A DNA stretch of 64,000 nt from Pseudomonas fulva 12-X (GCF_000213805.1 NC_015556.1:558001-622000), one strand, 5' to 3'; positions 44,681 through 54,546 are shown, counted from the first letter of the stretch. Numbers and translations: made by a program. The notes: generated from the sequence alone by a model not told the origin.

Positions 44681-46336
44681 TCACAGGCGGAAGCGGGCGA
44701 TGTTCTGCCTGAGGGCCTCGCTGGTGCGTGCCAGGCTTTCGCTTTCCTGCTGGGCGTGCTGAAAGGCCGCGGCGGACTGTTCGGTGCTGTCGCGCATCGA
44801 CACCACACCACGGCTGATTTCCTCGGCCACCGCGCTCTGCTGCTCGGCGGCCGTGGCGATCTGCTGGTTCATACCGTTGATGCGCTCGATCATGGCGACG
44901 ATCCGCGCCACCGCTTCACCCGCTTCCGATACGCCTGACACCGACTGCGTGCTTGAACGCTGGCAGCGCTCCATGTAGTTGGCTGTCTCGTCGGCAATCG
45001 CCTGCAGGCTGGCGATCAGCGCCTCGATCTCGGCGGTGGCCTCCTGGGTACGGCGCGCCAGATTGCGCACTTCATCGGCCACCACGGCGAAGCCGCGTCC
45101 CGCCTCACCGGCACGGGCGGCTTCGATGGCGGCGTTGAGGGCCAGCAGGTTGGTCTGGTCAGCCACCGACTTGATGACGTCGAGCACGCTGCCGATGTTG
45201 TTGCTTTCGGTCTTCAACCGCGCCATCGCTTCACTGGAATTGTCGATCACCGTGGCCAGTTCGCTGATCAGGTTCACCGCCTGGCCGGCCTTGTGCTGGC
45301 TCTGCAGCGCGGCCTCATCGGCTTCGTTGGCGGCCTGTGCGGCAGACTCGGCGTTGCGCGCTACGTCCTGAACCGTCGCGGCCATTTCGTGTACGGCGGT
45401 GACGATGTGCTCCACCTCGCGCTGAGCCTGGGCGACGCTTTCGGCATTGCGCAGGCTCGATTCGCTCAGCTCCTGGCTGGAATGGGCAACGGTGCGCGAG
45501 GAGTTGTCGATGCCCTGGGTGACTTCGCGCAGGTTCAGCTGCATGCGTTGCAGGGCGGAAAGCACGCTGTTTTCGGCGCTGTTCACCGCCTGCTCCATGG
45601 CACGCAGGTCGCCTTCGGCGACGCGTTGGGCAATCTGGTTGAGGTCATTGGGTTCTGCGCCGAGCGAGCGCAGCAGGTGGCGGCTGATCAGGTGGCCGAG
45701 CACCGCAGCGAGAACGAAGCTCAGCGCGGTGATGACCAGCAGGATGGTGCGCTGCCTTTGCGAGTGGGCTTCGTTGGCGCTGACGCGCTGCTCGGCCACC
45801 TTGGTGGTATGGATCAGGTACTGGTCGATGACATCGGTCAACTCATGCAGCAGCGGTGTGCATTGCTCGCTGACCATTTTCAACGCCTCGGTGTCCTCGC
45901 CCTTGAACAGGTGCTCGGCAATGGTATGAGCTACAGGGCTGTAGCGCCCCTCGACCTCTTCGATGCGCGCCAGCATTTCGCGGCCGGTGGATGAAACGTC
46001 CGAATGCGTGACCATGGCCTGATGCAAGGCCTTGAGGCTGTCATCCACGTCCTTTTCCCGCGCTTCGATGGCGCCGCGTTTCGCCTCACGCTCCCCTGGT
46101 GCGGTGTTGAGCGCCAGGTTGCGCAGCTCGATGGCACGATCTTTCACTGCGTCGCTGACCTTGCTGGCCAGCCGGGTGCGAGCTTCTACACCGTTAATAT
46201 AGGCCGAGAACTCGCGGTCGGCGGTGCTGAGGTTGTAAAGGGCGACGCCGGCGATCAGCAGCATCAGCGCCAGCAGGCTGACGTAGCTTGCATACAGCAG
46301 GCTGCGGGTGGAAAGACGAAGGGTGGAGGGCGACAT
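44681..46336 (-). CDS. Methyl-accepting chemotaxis protein with four-helix-bundle sensor
   Basis: This 551-residue receptor has a membrane helix at about 14–36, a periplasmic four-helix bundle at about 40–190 and a second membrane helix at about 195–215. A HAMP region and a long signalling coiled coil follow, with the hairpin tip [20 protein letters not shown]. The C-terminus (RQNIARFRL) lacks a CheR-binding pentapeptide. AGGT precedes ATG 46336 at 9 bp; a 15-codon longer start is possible. Ligand unknown. It faces the PilJ-domain protein gene across a terminator. Confidence 0.9.
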   Translation of the reverse strand: MSPSTLRLSTRSLLYASYVSLLALMLLIAGVALYNLSTADREFSAYINGVEARTRLASKVSDAVKDRAIELRNLALNTAPGEREAKRGAIEAREKDVDDSLKALHQAMVTHSDVSSTGREMLARIEEVEGRYSPVAHTIAEHLFKGEDTEALKMVSEQCTPLLHELTDVIDQYLIHTTKVAEQRVSANEAHSQRQRTILLVITALSFVLAAVLGHLISRHLLRSLGAEPNDLNQIAQRVAEGDLRAMEQAVNSAENSVLSALQRMQLNLREVTQGIDNSSRTVAHSSQELSESSLRNAESVAQAQREVEHIVTAVHEMAATVQDVARNAESAAQAANEADEAALQSQHKAGQAVNLISELATVIDNSSEAMARLKTESNNIGSVLDVIKSVADQTNLLALNAAIEAARAGEAGRGFAVVADEVRNLARRTQEATAEIEALIASLQAIADETANYMERCQRSSTQSVSGVSEAGEAVARIVAMIERINGMNQQIATAAEQQSAVAEEISRGVVSMRDSTEQSAAAFQHAQQESESLARTSEALRQNIARFRL

Positions 46337-46594
46337 AGCGATACCTGCTGAGCCAGTGGACGATCCATTGTTCAAGTGCACACACGAGCGGCGGCCTGCT
46401 TGGCGTGGCGGGATACGGGCTTGTCATTTCCGATCCTGGCAAACCGTGCATTCCAGGCGCTTATGCTGTGGCCGGCGTTGCAGGCTCGCTCGTGCGCTGC
46501 AGCGCCCGATTTCCGGGCGGCTGCTTCGCAATCGAGTCTAGAACAGGTGTCGAGTCTGCGCCTTGGGATACAGGCGCCGTATCTGGTGCTTTTT

Positions 46595-47587
46595 CTAGCG
46601 CTCCGCCCCCGGCGGATGGCCGAAATGCGCCCGATAGGCATGGCTGAAATTCGCCGGGCTGTTGTAGCCCAGGCGATAGGCGATCTGCGCCACCTGCCAT
46701 TTGCGCTGGCGCAGCAGCGTGCGGGCCAGTTCCATGCGCTGCTGGCGCACGTACTGCAGCATCGATTGGCCGAACACCTGGCCGAAGGCGCGGCGCAGGG
46801 TGGTTTCGCCGACGCCCAGCTGTAGCGCCAGCGCCTGGCTGCCCGGCGGCTGTTCCAGGCTGGCGTCGAGCAGGCGGCGTGCTTCGAAGGCCAGGTCGCG
46901 CTGGCCACGTACCGGCTGCGGCGCGCTGCTCGCACGGCCCTTGAAGTGCGCGGCCAGTTCCACCAACACCGCGAGGCTCAGGCTTTCCTGATGCAGGCGC
47001 TCCAGGGTGCCGTGATACGGCGATTGATACAGGCGCTGCAGCAAACCACCCAGAGCCTTGCAGTGCTGCAGCTCGCTGAAGCGGATGCCGTCGTCGAGCA
47101 GGCCGAGCAGCGGTTGCAGGTCGGGGTCTTCCTCGGCCAGTTCATGCAGGTAGTCGCCGGCGATGCGCAGGCCGGCCATGCGTGCGTGGCTGCCGGCCGG
47201 CAGCTGGTCGATGGCTTCCATGGTTTCGCTGACGCCGAGCATGTGCGGCATCCCGGGTGTGTAGCGGTGCAGATGCCCGTCCACACGATGCTCCCAGCCG
47301 CCGTCGAGCACCTGGACGATGCACAGGCTGCCCGGCAGCACCTTGTGGATGCGCAGGGGCTCGGGAAACTGCAGGTCGCAATCGAAATACTGCAGATGCG
47401 GGCGCACGGTGCGGGCACGGTAATGCCCGATGGCGCTGCCCATCACCCGCGGGGTGCTGGCGTCGAACACGCCCGCCTTGGCCAGGGCGGCTGGCTGTTC
47501 GAAGCAGAATTGCGTATCCAGGTAGGGGGTCCAGCGTTGCATCACAGAGGGTGCATCCTTGGGGTGGCGGTTGACACACTTTGACAT
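46595..47587 (-). CDS. AraC-family transcriptional regulator
   Basis: This 330-residue protein has an N-terminal sensor domain of PchR-like style (GSLCIVQVLDGGWEHRVDG) and C-terminal AraC helices: ALALQLGVGETTLRRAFGQV and VAQIAYRLGYNSPANFSHAY, then FGHPPG. Iron or siderophore regulators of this branch share that C-terminus, but no siderophore genes adjoin it. Start uncertain between 47587 and Met16 at 47542; neither has a strong ribosome site. It is divergent from the small exported protein gene. Confidence 0.82.
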   Translation of the reverse strand: MSKCVNRHPKDAPSVMQRWTPYLDTQFCFEQPAALAKAGVFDASTPRVMGSAIGHYRARTVRPHLQYFDCDLQFPEPLRIHKVLPGSLCIVQVLDGGWEHRVDGHLHRYTPGMPHMLGVSETMEAIDQLPAGSHARMAGLRIAGDYLHELAEEDPDLQPLLGLLDDGIRFSELQHCKALGGLLQRLYQSPYHGTLERLHQESLSLAVLVELAAHFKGRASSAPQPVRGQRDLAFEARRLLDASLEQPPGSQALALQLGVGETTLRRAFGQVFGQSMLQYVRQQRMELARTLLRQRKWQVAQIAYRLGYNSPANFSHAYRAHFGHPPGAER

Positions 47588-47715
47588 CTTACTGGGATCG
47601 ATCTTCGACCGTCAGTCGTTGTGATCGAGCGATTTATTGTTGTGCGCCGCGGCAGCGCGGCTAGGCATGCTGCATCACGTTGCGTTGAATGGCCGATTTC
47701 AACGGGAGTGGATGC

Positions 47716-48144
47716 ATGACGATTTTCGCAAGAAGTACCGCATTGCTGGCCATGCTGCTGGCACTTGCCAGTGGCTTGGTGCAGGCCGAAGAGCGCCCGG
47801 AGGTGGCGCCCAAGGTGGTGGCGTTTTCCGGCGAGCAGGGCGTAAAGGTGTGGACGCTGCGCATCGGTGCGCGCAGCGAAAACCAGGCCCTGGTACAGGT
47901 CGAGGGCGTGGACCACGACTGGGACATGCGCATCCAGCGCATGGATGTGGAAAAGAACGCCGATGACACGCGCTACAGCACCCAGGTCGATGGCAAGAAG
48001 TTCGTGGTGTTGCTGGTGCGCAACGGCTGGGGCGAGCTGTACCTGCCCGGTGAAGCCAAGCCGATGATGGTTGGCTACGACAACGGCCTGTCGGAGCAGG
48101 GCAATGCCCAGGCGTTTCTGACCGACTACCTGCAGGCCAAGTAA
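47716..48144 (+). CDS. Small exported protein of unknown function
   Basis: This 142-residue protein has a Sec signal peptide (ARSTALLAMLLALASGLVQA, cleavage near 24). The mature domain is beta-rich (KVWTLRIGARSENQALVQVE; KKFVVLLVRNGWGELYLPG). GGGAG lies 7 bp before ATG 47716. I do not recognise the family. Confidence 0.7.
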   Translation: MTIFARSTALLAMLLALASGLVQAEERPEVAPKVVAFSGEQGVKVWTLRIGARSENQALVQVEGVDHDWDMRIQRMDVEKNADDTRYSTQVDGKKFVVLLVRNGWGELYLPGEAKPMMVGYDNGLSEQGNAQAFLTDYLQAK

Positions 48145-48264
48145 GGAGTAGACGGCAGAGTATTGAGCGGACGGCTGATTGTTGTGAGCTCCAGCCGCCG
48201 CGCTGCCCAGCCCGTCTGCCGGGCCGGATAATCCGCGCATCATGTCGATGCGAGGATTTTTCCG

Positions 48265-48906
48265 ATGAACCAACCCCAGTCACCGCGCTTCTCCGATGAC
48301 GGTGTCGTGTACCCGCGTGGCGCTCAGCGCGACGCCGTGATCGCCGAACTCAACCAGGTCATCGAACGGGTGCCCGAGCAGATGGAGTTCACCAACACCA
48401 AGCGCTACTGGGTGCTCGGCCCGGTGCTGACCCTGGGCGCGCTGGGCATCCTCTGGAGCGGCTTCAGTTTCGGCAAGACAGGGCTGATCATTTGCGGTGG
48501 CTTCATGACGCTGGTGTTCATGTTGCTCACCTGGCAGCACCGCAATGCCGGCCGCGAAGTGTTCATGCGCCTGACCCGCCGCGAGCTGCATCACACCGCG
48601 CTCAGTGGGCCCGTCGACCTGACCAAGGTGGTCGACGTTTTCGTCAAGGACGAAGGCCTGCTGACCCTGCAGAAACTGACCCTGAGCGACACCGCCTCGC
48701 TGCCGACCCACCGCCCGGTGTCGGTGCTGTTCGGCAACCAGGCGATGGCGCTGAAAAAGCCTCAGCCCCATGTGCGCATCCATTCCGCCGGCGTTGCCAC
48801 GGGCGGCAGCAAGCTCGATATCGATGACCTGCACGCCCTGCTGACCGCCTACGTGCAGGCTGCCCTGGCCCAGCAACAGCTCGATGCCCTGAAACAGCAT
48901 GGATGA
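48265..48906 (+). CDS. Unknown membrane protein, first of a tandem pair
   Basis: This 213-residue protein has two adjacent membrane segments (about 49–64 and 70–88: YWVLGPVLTLGALGILWSGF and LIICGGFMTLVFMLLTW). A cytoplasmic-type domain follows (EVFMRLTRRELHHTALSG), ending LDIDDLHALLTAYVQAALAQ. The same end motif closes the next gene (LDIEELTDLLYAYLQAAQAR), so the two are paralogues. The layout recalls small PH-like membrane proteins, but I cannot assign a family. The next ATG overlaps its stop by 8 bp. Confidence 0.7.
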   Translation: MNQPQSPRFSDDGVVYPRGAQRDAVIAELNQVIERVPEQMEFTNTKRYWVLGPVLTLGALGILWSGFSFGKTGLIICGGFMTLVFMLLTWQHRNAGREVFMRLTRRELHHTALSGPVDLTKVVDVFVKDEGLLTLQKLTLSDTASLPTHRPVSVLFGNQAMALKKPQPHVRIHSAGVATGGSKLDIDDLHALLTAYVQAALAQQQLDALKQHG

Positions 48907-49567
48907 TGCCAGCCGCGCGGCGCTGCTGAGCGAGCTGCAGGCCCAGGCCGACGGCCCGCAGCAGCGTCACGAAATCCACGAGCGTGCTTCCGGGCAGGCG
49001 CTGTGCAGCGCCCTGGGAGCCGCGGCACTGCTGTTCGTCGGCGGCTGGCTGGTCAGCTTGCCGAGCCTCATCCACCTGCGTTCGGCGCAGTGGCTGTGCT
49101 GGATACCGGGTGCCCTGCTGCTCGCGGCGGGGCTGGCGCTGCTCGCCGGTGCCGAGGCATTCAGCCGCCGTAATGGCCGCCGGGTGATGCTGCTGACCGC
49201 CGACGGCGTGCAGTTCGCCAACGCCCGCGAGGTTACGCCCTGGGAATGCTTCGATGCCTTCGAGATCGAGCAGCGGCACCTGAGCCTGGCGCTGGTGTTC
49301 TCGGTGATGGCCGGCCAGCGCGTGCAGGGGCTCTCGCCGCCGTGCTTCAAGTCCCTGGCTGCGCCGGATGCACGCCCGGTCGCCGCCGGCATGCGCCTGC
49401 GGCTCTGGCTGTTCAACCCGATGCTCGACGGCCACCGTCTGGATATCGAGGAACTGACCGACCTGCTCTATGCCTACCTGCAGGCGGCCCAGGCGCGGCG
49501 TACGTTGGGCAAGCTGTTCCCGGAAGCTCAGCGCTTCTCGGCGGTGCGCCACAGCACCGGCCAGTAG
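48899..49567 (+). CDS. Unknown membrane protein, second of a tandem pair
   Basis: This 222-residue protein has two membrane segments (about 38–56 and 66–84: ALLFVGGWLVSLPSLIHL and IPGALLLAAGLALLAGAEAF). A soluble domain follows (RRVMLLTADGVQFANAREVT, PWECFDAFEIEQRHL) with the C-terminal motif shared with the upstream paralogue. It overlaps that gene by 8 bp. Its 3' end overlaps the convergent DUF1176 gene by 40 bp. Confidence 0.7.
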   Translation: MDDASRAALLSELQAQADGPQQRHEIHERASGQALCSALGAAALLFVGGWLVSLPSLIHLRSAQWLCWIPGALLLAAGLALLAGAEAFSRRNGRRVMLLTADGVQFANAREVTPWECFDAFEIEQRHLSLALVFSVMAGQRVQGLSPPCFKSLAAPDARPVAAGMRLRLWLFNPMLDGHRLDIEELTDLLYAYLQAAQARRTLGKLFPEAQRFSAVRHSTGQ

Positions 49568-50580
49568 GTCGAGTCCAGGCCGAGGCAGGTACCCAGCATG
49601 GTCGCGTGAACCGGTACGAAGCCCTTGCCGTCGTAGCGCCATCGCTGGGTAATACCGCAGCCGCCCATGCCCATGGCCAGGGTGAAGCTGCTCAGCTCAC
49701 CGCTGGCCGGGTCGAACTCGACGCTGCCGCTGGGTGGCAAGTCCTCGAAGACCGGAATTTCCGGGATGCTCGCCTGGCGCGCCTGCTGGGGCTGATCGAA
49801 CGGCGCCTGGTACAGGCTGTAATTGCAGTTGTAGGCGCCGCAGCCGGTCTTGAGGATGACCAGCGCCTCGCGGTCACTGAGTGCGAAGGCCTGGCCCTCG
49901 GGTAGCTCATCCTCATACATCTCGGGCTGCCAGTCGCTGCGCATCGCCTCGCGCACCGCGGCCAGCGAGCGCTTGCTGTCGGCCTCGCTCAGTGGCTTGG
50001 GGGCTTGCCAGGTTGGCACCGGCGGCGCGGCCGGGGCGGGCGGCACGCTGCTCGCCGGGTTGTTGCCCTTGCGCAGCAGCGCCGTGGTGGTGCCCAGGCG
50101 GCCCTGCACCGAATCCATCAGCAGCAGGGCGGCGCTCATGCCGCTGAGCGAGGTCACCGCCTCGCCTTCCTCGGTCGGCAATACCAGGCGCTGGCCATTG
50201 CGCAGCTCGGCGATCAGAGCCTGGGCATCGCTGCCCTCGATGCTGTAAACCTCCGGCACCGAACCCTCGGTCAGCTTGCCCGGCTGCAGCTTCACCTGCA
50301 GCGGCTTGCCATCGAGCAGCGGCTGGCCGCTGGCCTTGTTGTAGCTGAACAGGCCGACATGCAGCGCACCTTCGGGGCCGGCTTCACGGCTCACGCTCAG
50401 GCTCCATGTAGGCAGCTTCTGCACGTCTTCTTCGGTGGCGTTGGACAGCGCCGTGCACTGGCGTGTGTTGTCACAGGCCACCAGCCAGTCCTTGAGGTTG
50501 CTGTACAGCGGCACCTGCTCGGCGGCGCCGGCGTTAGCGGCGGCCAAGGCGACGAGCAGGGCGAGAGAGCGACGAATCAT
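49528..50580 (-). CDS. DUF1176 exported protein
   Basis: This 350-residue protein has a signal peptide (MIRRSLALLVALAAANAGAA). DUF1176 features are YSNLKDWLVACDNTRQCTAL, then LKTGCGAYNCNYSLYQA and AMGMGGCGITQRWRYDGKGF. Paired cysteines (CDNTRQC; CGAYNC; CG…CLG) suggest periplasmic disulfides. A proline-rich linker (SSVPPAPAAPPVPTW) splits two halves. Function unknown. It converges on the membrane-protein pair with overlapping 3' ends. Confidence 0.82.
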   Translation of the reverse strand: MIRRSLALLVALAAANAGAAEQVPLYSNLKDWLVACDNTRQCTALSNATEEDVQKLPTWSLSVSREAGPEGALHVGLFSYNKASGQPLLDGKPLQVKLQPGKLTEGSVPEVYSIEGSDAQALIAELRNGQRLVLPTEEGEAVTSLSGMSAALLLMDSVQGRLGTTTALLRKGNNPASSVPPAPAAPPVPTWQAPKPLSEADSKRSLAAVREAMRSDWQPEMYEDELPEGQAFALSDREALVILKTGCGAYNCNYSLYQAPFDQPQQARQASIPEIPVFEDLPPSGSVEFDPASGELSSFTLAMGMGGCGITQRWRYDGKGFVPVHATMLGTCLGLDSTYWPVLWRTAEKR

Positions 50581-50686
50581 GGGCGAACCTGCGCAGGGAA
50601 AAGTGCCATTAGGGCAGGTTTGAGTGGCGGCGCCTAGCGGCTGGCTGCCGCGCACAACAGACGGGGCGTGCCGCACATCTTCGGGC

Positions 50687-52096
50687 TCAGAACGAGGCGA
50701 TGATTCGCCCCAGGATTTGCATTGCCTGTTCGCTCTGGGCGGTCCACGGGTGGCCGTGATTGAGCCGCGCGCAATGGCCGAAACCGCGGGTGGCCGAGAA
50801 GATCGGCCCTGGCGCCAGGCTGATGCCCTGGGCCAGCGCCAGGCGAAACAGCTGCAGGGCGTCGACCCGCTCGGCGAACTCGAACCACAGGAAGTAGCCG
50901 CCGCTTGGCCTCGTTACTCGCGTGTCTGCCGGGAAGTGCCGGGCGGCCGAGGCGAGCATCGAGCCCTGCTGGCTTTCCAGCTGGTGGCGCAGCTTGCGTA
51001 GATGGCGGTCGTAGCCGCCGTGCTGCAGGTAATCGGCCAGCGCCGCCTGGGCGGGCACTGACGGTGAAATGGTGGTCATCAGCTTCAGCCGGGCGATGCG
51101 CTGGGCATGGCGCCCGCCCGCCACCCAGCCGACCCGGTACCCCGGCGCCAGGCATTTGGAAAATGAACCGCAATGCATCACCAGGCCCTCGCGGTCGAAG
51201 CTCTTCACCGGTTTCGGCGGCTGGGCGCCGTAGTGCAGTTCGGCGTACACGTCGTCTTCGATCAACGGCACCTGGTGGCGCTGCAGCAGTTCGTAGAGCG
51301 CGGCCTTCTTGGCGTCGCTCATGCTCGCGCCGAGCGGGTTCTGCAGGCTGCTCATGAACCAGCAGGCCTTGATCGGCAAGCGCTGCAGGCTGTCGGCCAG
51401 GCTGTCCAGATCGATGCCTTCACGCGGGTGCACGGGAATTTCCACGGCCTTGAGCTTGAGCCGCTCCAGCACCTGCAGGGTGGCGTAGAACGCCGGGCTT
51501 TCGATGGCCACCAGGTCGCCCGGTTCGGTTACCGACTGCAGGCACAGGTTGAGCGCTTCCATGGCGCCGTTGGTGATCACCAGCTCTTCGAGGGGCAGGC
51601 GCACGCCGCTGAGCATGTAGCGCAGGGCGATCTGCCGGCGCAGGTCCGGGTTGCCCTCGGTCATGTCGGCGATCACCGCGTGACTCGGCATGTCGCGCAC
51701 GCTCTGCGCCATGGAGCGGGCCAGGCGCGGCAGTGGAAACAGCTCCGGGCTGGGGAACGCCGAGCCGAACGGCACGGTGTGCGGATCCTTCAGCGAGCCG
51801 AGTACCGAGAACACCAGCTCACTGACGTCCACCTCGGTGGCCTGGGCGGCGCCCGCACGCAACTGCGGCTCGTGCAGCGGGCGCCTGGCATGCTCGCGCA
51901 CGAAGTAACCGGAGCGCGCACGGGCCTGGATTAGCCCGCGGTCTTCGAGCAGGTAATAGGCCTGGAAGACGGTCGAGGCGCTGACGCCATAAGTGCGGCT
52001 GGCGTGACGCACCGACGGCACCTTCTCACCGGGTGCCAGCAGGCCGGTGCGGATCAGGGCAGCGATTTCATCGGCGAGTTTCTCGTAGCGTTTCAT
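50687..52096 (-). CDS. MocR-type GntR regulator with aminotransferase-like domain
   Basis: This 469-residue protein has an N-terminal GntR winged helix (about 1–70: KVPSVRHASRTYGVSASTVF, YLLEDRGLIQARARSGYFVR) joined to a fold-type I PLP domain. PLP marks are TNGAMEALNLCLQ, ENPLGASM-like LQNPLGAS, IEDDVYAELHYG and the Schiff-base Lys in GSFSKCLAPGYRVGW. MocR regulators sense amino acids or B6 vitamers. It is divergent from cysI, and three ATATCAGAT sites lie in the gap; control of itself and/or cysI is a fair guess. Confidence 0.88.
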   Translation of the reverse strand: MKRYEKLADEIAALIRTGLLAPGEKVPSVRHASRTYGVSASTVFQAYYLLEDRGLIQARARSGYFVREHARRPLHEPQLRAGAAQATEVDVSELVFSVLGSLKDPHTVPFGSAFPSPELFPLPRLARSMAQSVRDMPSHAVIADMTEGNPDLRRQIALRYMLSGVRLPLEELVITNGAMEALNLCLQSVTEPGDLVAIESPAFYATLQVLERLKLKAVEIPVHPREGIDLDSLADSLQRLPIKACWFMSSLQNPLGASMSDAKKAALYELLQRHQVPLIEDDVYAELHYGAQPPKPVKSFDREGLVMHCGSFSKCLAPGYRVGWVAGGRHAQRIARLKLMTTISPSVPAQAALADYLQHGGYDRHLRKLRHQLESQQGSMLASAARHFPADTRVTRPSGGYFLWFEFAERVDALQLFRLALAQGISLAPGPIFSATRGFGHCARLNHGHPWTAQSEQAMQILGRIIASF

Positions 52097-52148
52097 GGTG
52101 TACCCGATGCGCAGGGATGTGGGCGTGTCACGCCAGCGCGACGCCCAA

Positions 52149-52283
52149 GGATGTTACAGAAGATATCAGATATGGAAATCGATGGATGTTACATATCAGA
52201 TGCAATGCCGCTTACCGCCTTCCCCGTGGCCAACCTGTTCAGTTGGATGGGCTGAACAGGATGTTTGGAGAATCATCTGATAT
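52149..52283. promoter_or_regulatory. Repeated operator-like sites between the MocR gene and cysI
   Basis: ATATCAGAT occurs at 52163–52171 and 52193–52201, exactly 30 bp apart, and inverted (ATCTGATAT) at 52275–52283. GGATGTTACA precedes each of the first two copies (52149–52158; 52184–52193). Direct repeats at helical-turn spacing are typical of MocR binding sites. The A/T-rich sites contrast with the GC-rich surroundings. Confidence 0.6.
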
Positions 52284-52378
52284 GGTTTTTTGTGAATTAT
52301 CTGAGGCTGTTTTGCTTTTACCTGCTTGCCCATAGTGGCGGCCCTGTCTGCCGCGTTCCATGGCGCAAGGGGCCTGTC

Positions 52379-54049
52379 ATGTATCACTACGACGAGTACG
52401 ACCACGCGCTGGTGCGCGAGCGGGTCGCGCAGTTTCGCGATCAGGTGCAGCGACGCCTCAGTGGCGAGCTGAGCGAGGAGGAGTTCCTGCCGCTACGCCT
52501 GCAGAACGGCCTGTACCTGCAGAAGCACGCCTACATGCTGCGGGTGGCGATTCCCTACGGCACGCTGTCGGCCCGCCAGCTGCGCACCCTGGCGTCCATC
52601 GCCCGTGACTATGACCGCGATTACGGCCACTTCACCACGCGCCAGAACATCCAGTTCAACTGGATCGAGCTGGAGCAGGTGCCGGATATTCTCGAACGCC
52701 TGGCCGCGGTGGAGATGCACGCCATCCAGACCTCGGGCAACTGCGTGCGCAACATCACCACCGAAGCCTTCGCGGGCGTGGCGGCCGATGAGTTGCTCGA
52801 CCCGCGGCCGCTGGCCGAGATCCTCCGGCAGTGGTCGACGGTCAACCCGGAATTCCTGTTCCTGCCGCGCAAATTCAAGATCGCCCTGTGCGCCGCCAGA
52901 GAGGATCGCGCCGCGGTACCGATGCACGACGTCGGCCTGTATCTGTACCGCGATGCCGCCGGTGAGCTGCTGGCGCGGGTGATGGTCGGCGGCGGCCTGG
53001 GACGCACACCGATCCTCAGCCAGGTGATTCGCGATGGTCTGCCGTGGCGCCATTTGCTGTCTTACGTCGAAGCGATTCTGCGGGTCTATAACCGCCATGG
53101 CCGGCGTGACAACAAGTACAAGGCGCGCATCAAGATTTTGGTCAAGGCGCTGGGCATCGAGGCCTTCGCCAGGGAAGTCGAGGCCGAGTGGCAGCACATC
53201 AAGGACGGCCCTGCCGAGCTGACCGATGCCGAATACCAGCGCGTCGCCGCCACCTTCGCGCCGCCGCCCTACGCGGCGCTGTCGGATACCGATCTGGATT
53301 TCGGCACCGCGCTGGCCGGCGATGCCGCCTTCGCCCGCTGGGTGTCGCGCAACGTGCAGCCGCACAAGGTGCCGGGCTACGCCAGCGTGGTGCTGTCGAC
53401 CAAACCAGGTGCCAGCCTGCCGCCGGGCGACGTGACTTCAGCGCAGATGCTTGCCGTCGCCGAGCTGGCCGAGCGCTACGGCTTCGGCGAAATCCGCGTG
53501 GCTCATGAACAGAATCTGGTACTACCCGACATACGCAAGGCCGACCTGCACGCGCTCTGGCAACAGGCGCTGGAGATCGGTCTGGGCAGCGCCAATATCG
53601 GCCTGCTCACCGATGTGATCGCCTGCCCAGGCGGCGATTACTGCGCCCTGGCCAATGCCAAATCGATCCCCATCGCCCAGGCCATCCAGCAGCGTTTCGA
53701 GGATGCCGAGGCGTTGCACGCCCTGGGCGATATCAGCCTGAACATCTCCGGCTGCATGAATGCCTGCGGCCACCACCACATTGGCAACATCGGCATTCTC
53801 GGCGTCGACAAGAACGGCAGCGAGTGGTACCAGGTGACCATCGGCGGCGCCCAGGGCAAGGCCAGCGCACTGGGCAAGGTGATCGGCCCTTCGTTCAGCG
53901 CCGCCGAGGTGCCGGACGTCATCGAGCGCCTGGTCGAGACCTTCGACGAGCAGCGCCAGGGTAACGAACGGTTCATCGACACCGTGCAGCGCGTCGGCAT
54001 CGAGCCGTTCAAGGCGCGGGTGTATAACCAGGCGGAGGCGCCGGCATGA
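52379..54049 (+). CDS. cysI: Sulfite reductase hemoprotein (CysI type)
   Basis: This 556-residue siroheme/[4Fe–4S] reductase has cluster ligands C416 and C422 (CPGGDYC) and C459 and C463 (CMNACGHHH). Siroheme-binding stretches are HFTTRQNIQFNWIE and TSGNCVRNITTE. With DUF934 directly downstream it is the usual Pseudomonas assimilatory sulfite reductase; a nitrite reductase is less likely because nirBD is present. The open frame extends 38 codons upstream, but AAGGGG 6 bp before ATG 52379 fixes the start. The DUF934 gene overlaps its stop by 4 bp. Confidence 0.9.
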   Translation: MYHYDEYDHALVRERVAQFRDQVQRRLSGELSEEEFLPLRLQNGLYLQKHAYMLRVAIPYGTLSARQLRTLASIARDYDRDYGHFTTRQNIQFNWIELEQVPDILERLAAVEMHAIQTSGNCVRNITTEAFAGVAADELLDPRPLAEILRQWSTVNPEFLFLPRKFKIALCAAREDRAAVPMHDVGLYLYRDAAGELLARVMVGGGLGRTPILSQVIRDGLPWRHLLSYVEAILRVYNRHGRRDNKYKARIKILVKALGIEAFAREVEAEWQHIKDGPAELTDAEYQRVAATFAPPPYAALSDTDLDFGTALAGDAAFARWVSRNVQPHKVPGYASVVLSTKPGASLPPGDVTSAQMLAVAELAERYGFGEIRVAHEQNLVLPDIRKADLHALWQQALEIGLGSANIGLLTDVIACPGGDYCALANAKSIPIAQAIQQRFEDAEALHALGDISLNISGCMNACGHHHIGNIGILGVDKNGSEWYQVTIGGAQGKASALGKVIGPSFSAAEVPDVIERLVETFDEQRQGNERFIDTVQRVGIEPFKARVYNQAEAPA

Positions 54050-54546
54050 ACAACCTGATCAGCCTGCGCGAAGGCGAGCCACGCATCGTTAACGACGACC
54101 CCTGGGTGCTATCCCGTGATGGCGAAATCACGGAGCAGGGGCCGTTGATTCTACCGTTGGCGCACTGGTGCGAGCGGCAGGAGGCTGGCGGGCAAACCCG
54201 CTGCGACGGCCTGCTGCTGAACCCCGACGACGAGCCCCTGGAGCTGCAGCCCTGGCTCGCCGTTTTGCCGCTGATCGCTATCGACTTCCCCAGCTTTCGC
54301 GACGGCCGCGGCTACAGCCAGGCCTACCTGCTGCGCACTCGCCTGGGCTGGCGCGGCGAGCTGCGCGCGGTCGGCGACGTACTGCGCGACCAGCTCGCCC
54401 ACATGCGCCAGTGCGGTTTCGACAGCTTCGCGGTGCGCGAGGACAAGTCCGTGCACGACGCCCTCAAGGGCCTGGCCGGCATGAGCGTGCAGTACGGCCG
54501 TTCGGTCATCGAGCCACGGCCGCTGTTCCGTCGCCGATCCCTCTGA
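54046..54546 (+). CDS. DUF934 protein, sulfite reductase accessory
   Basis: This 166-residue protein has the DUF934 core AVLPLIAIDFPSFRDGRGYS, QAYLLRTRLGWRGELRAVGD, VLRDQLAHMRQCGFDSFAVR. The family is nearly always paired with cysI and is thought to help sulfite reduction; its chemistry is not established. ATG 54046 overlaps the cysI stop (ATGA). Confidence 0.88.
   Translation: MNNLISLREGEPRIVNDDPWVLSRDGEITEQGPLILPLAHWCERQEAGGQTRCDGLLLNPDDEPLELQPWLAVLPLIAIDFPSFRDGRGYSQAYLLRTRLGWRGELRAVGDVLRDQLAHMRQCGFDSFAVREDKSVHDALKGLAGMSVQYGRSVIEPRPLFRRRSL

Noticed and set aside
52265..52378. An extended N-terminus for cysI starting at 52265.
   Set aside because: The extra residues are hydrophobic and unlike CysI; the strong AAGGGG site belongs to ATG 52379, and the extension runs over the operator-like repeats.
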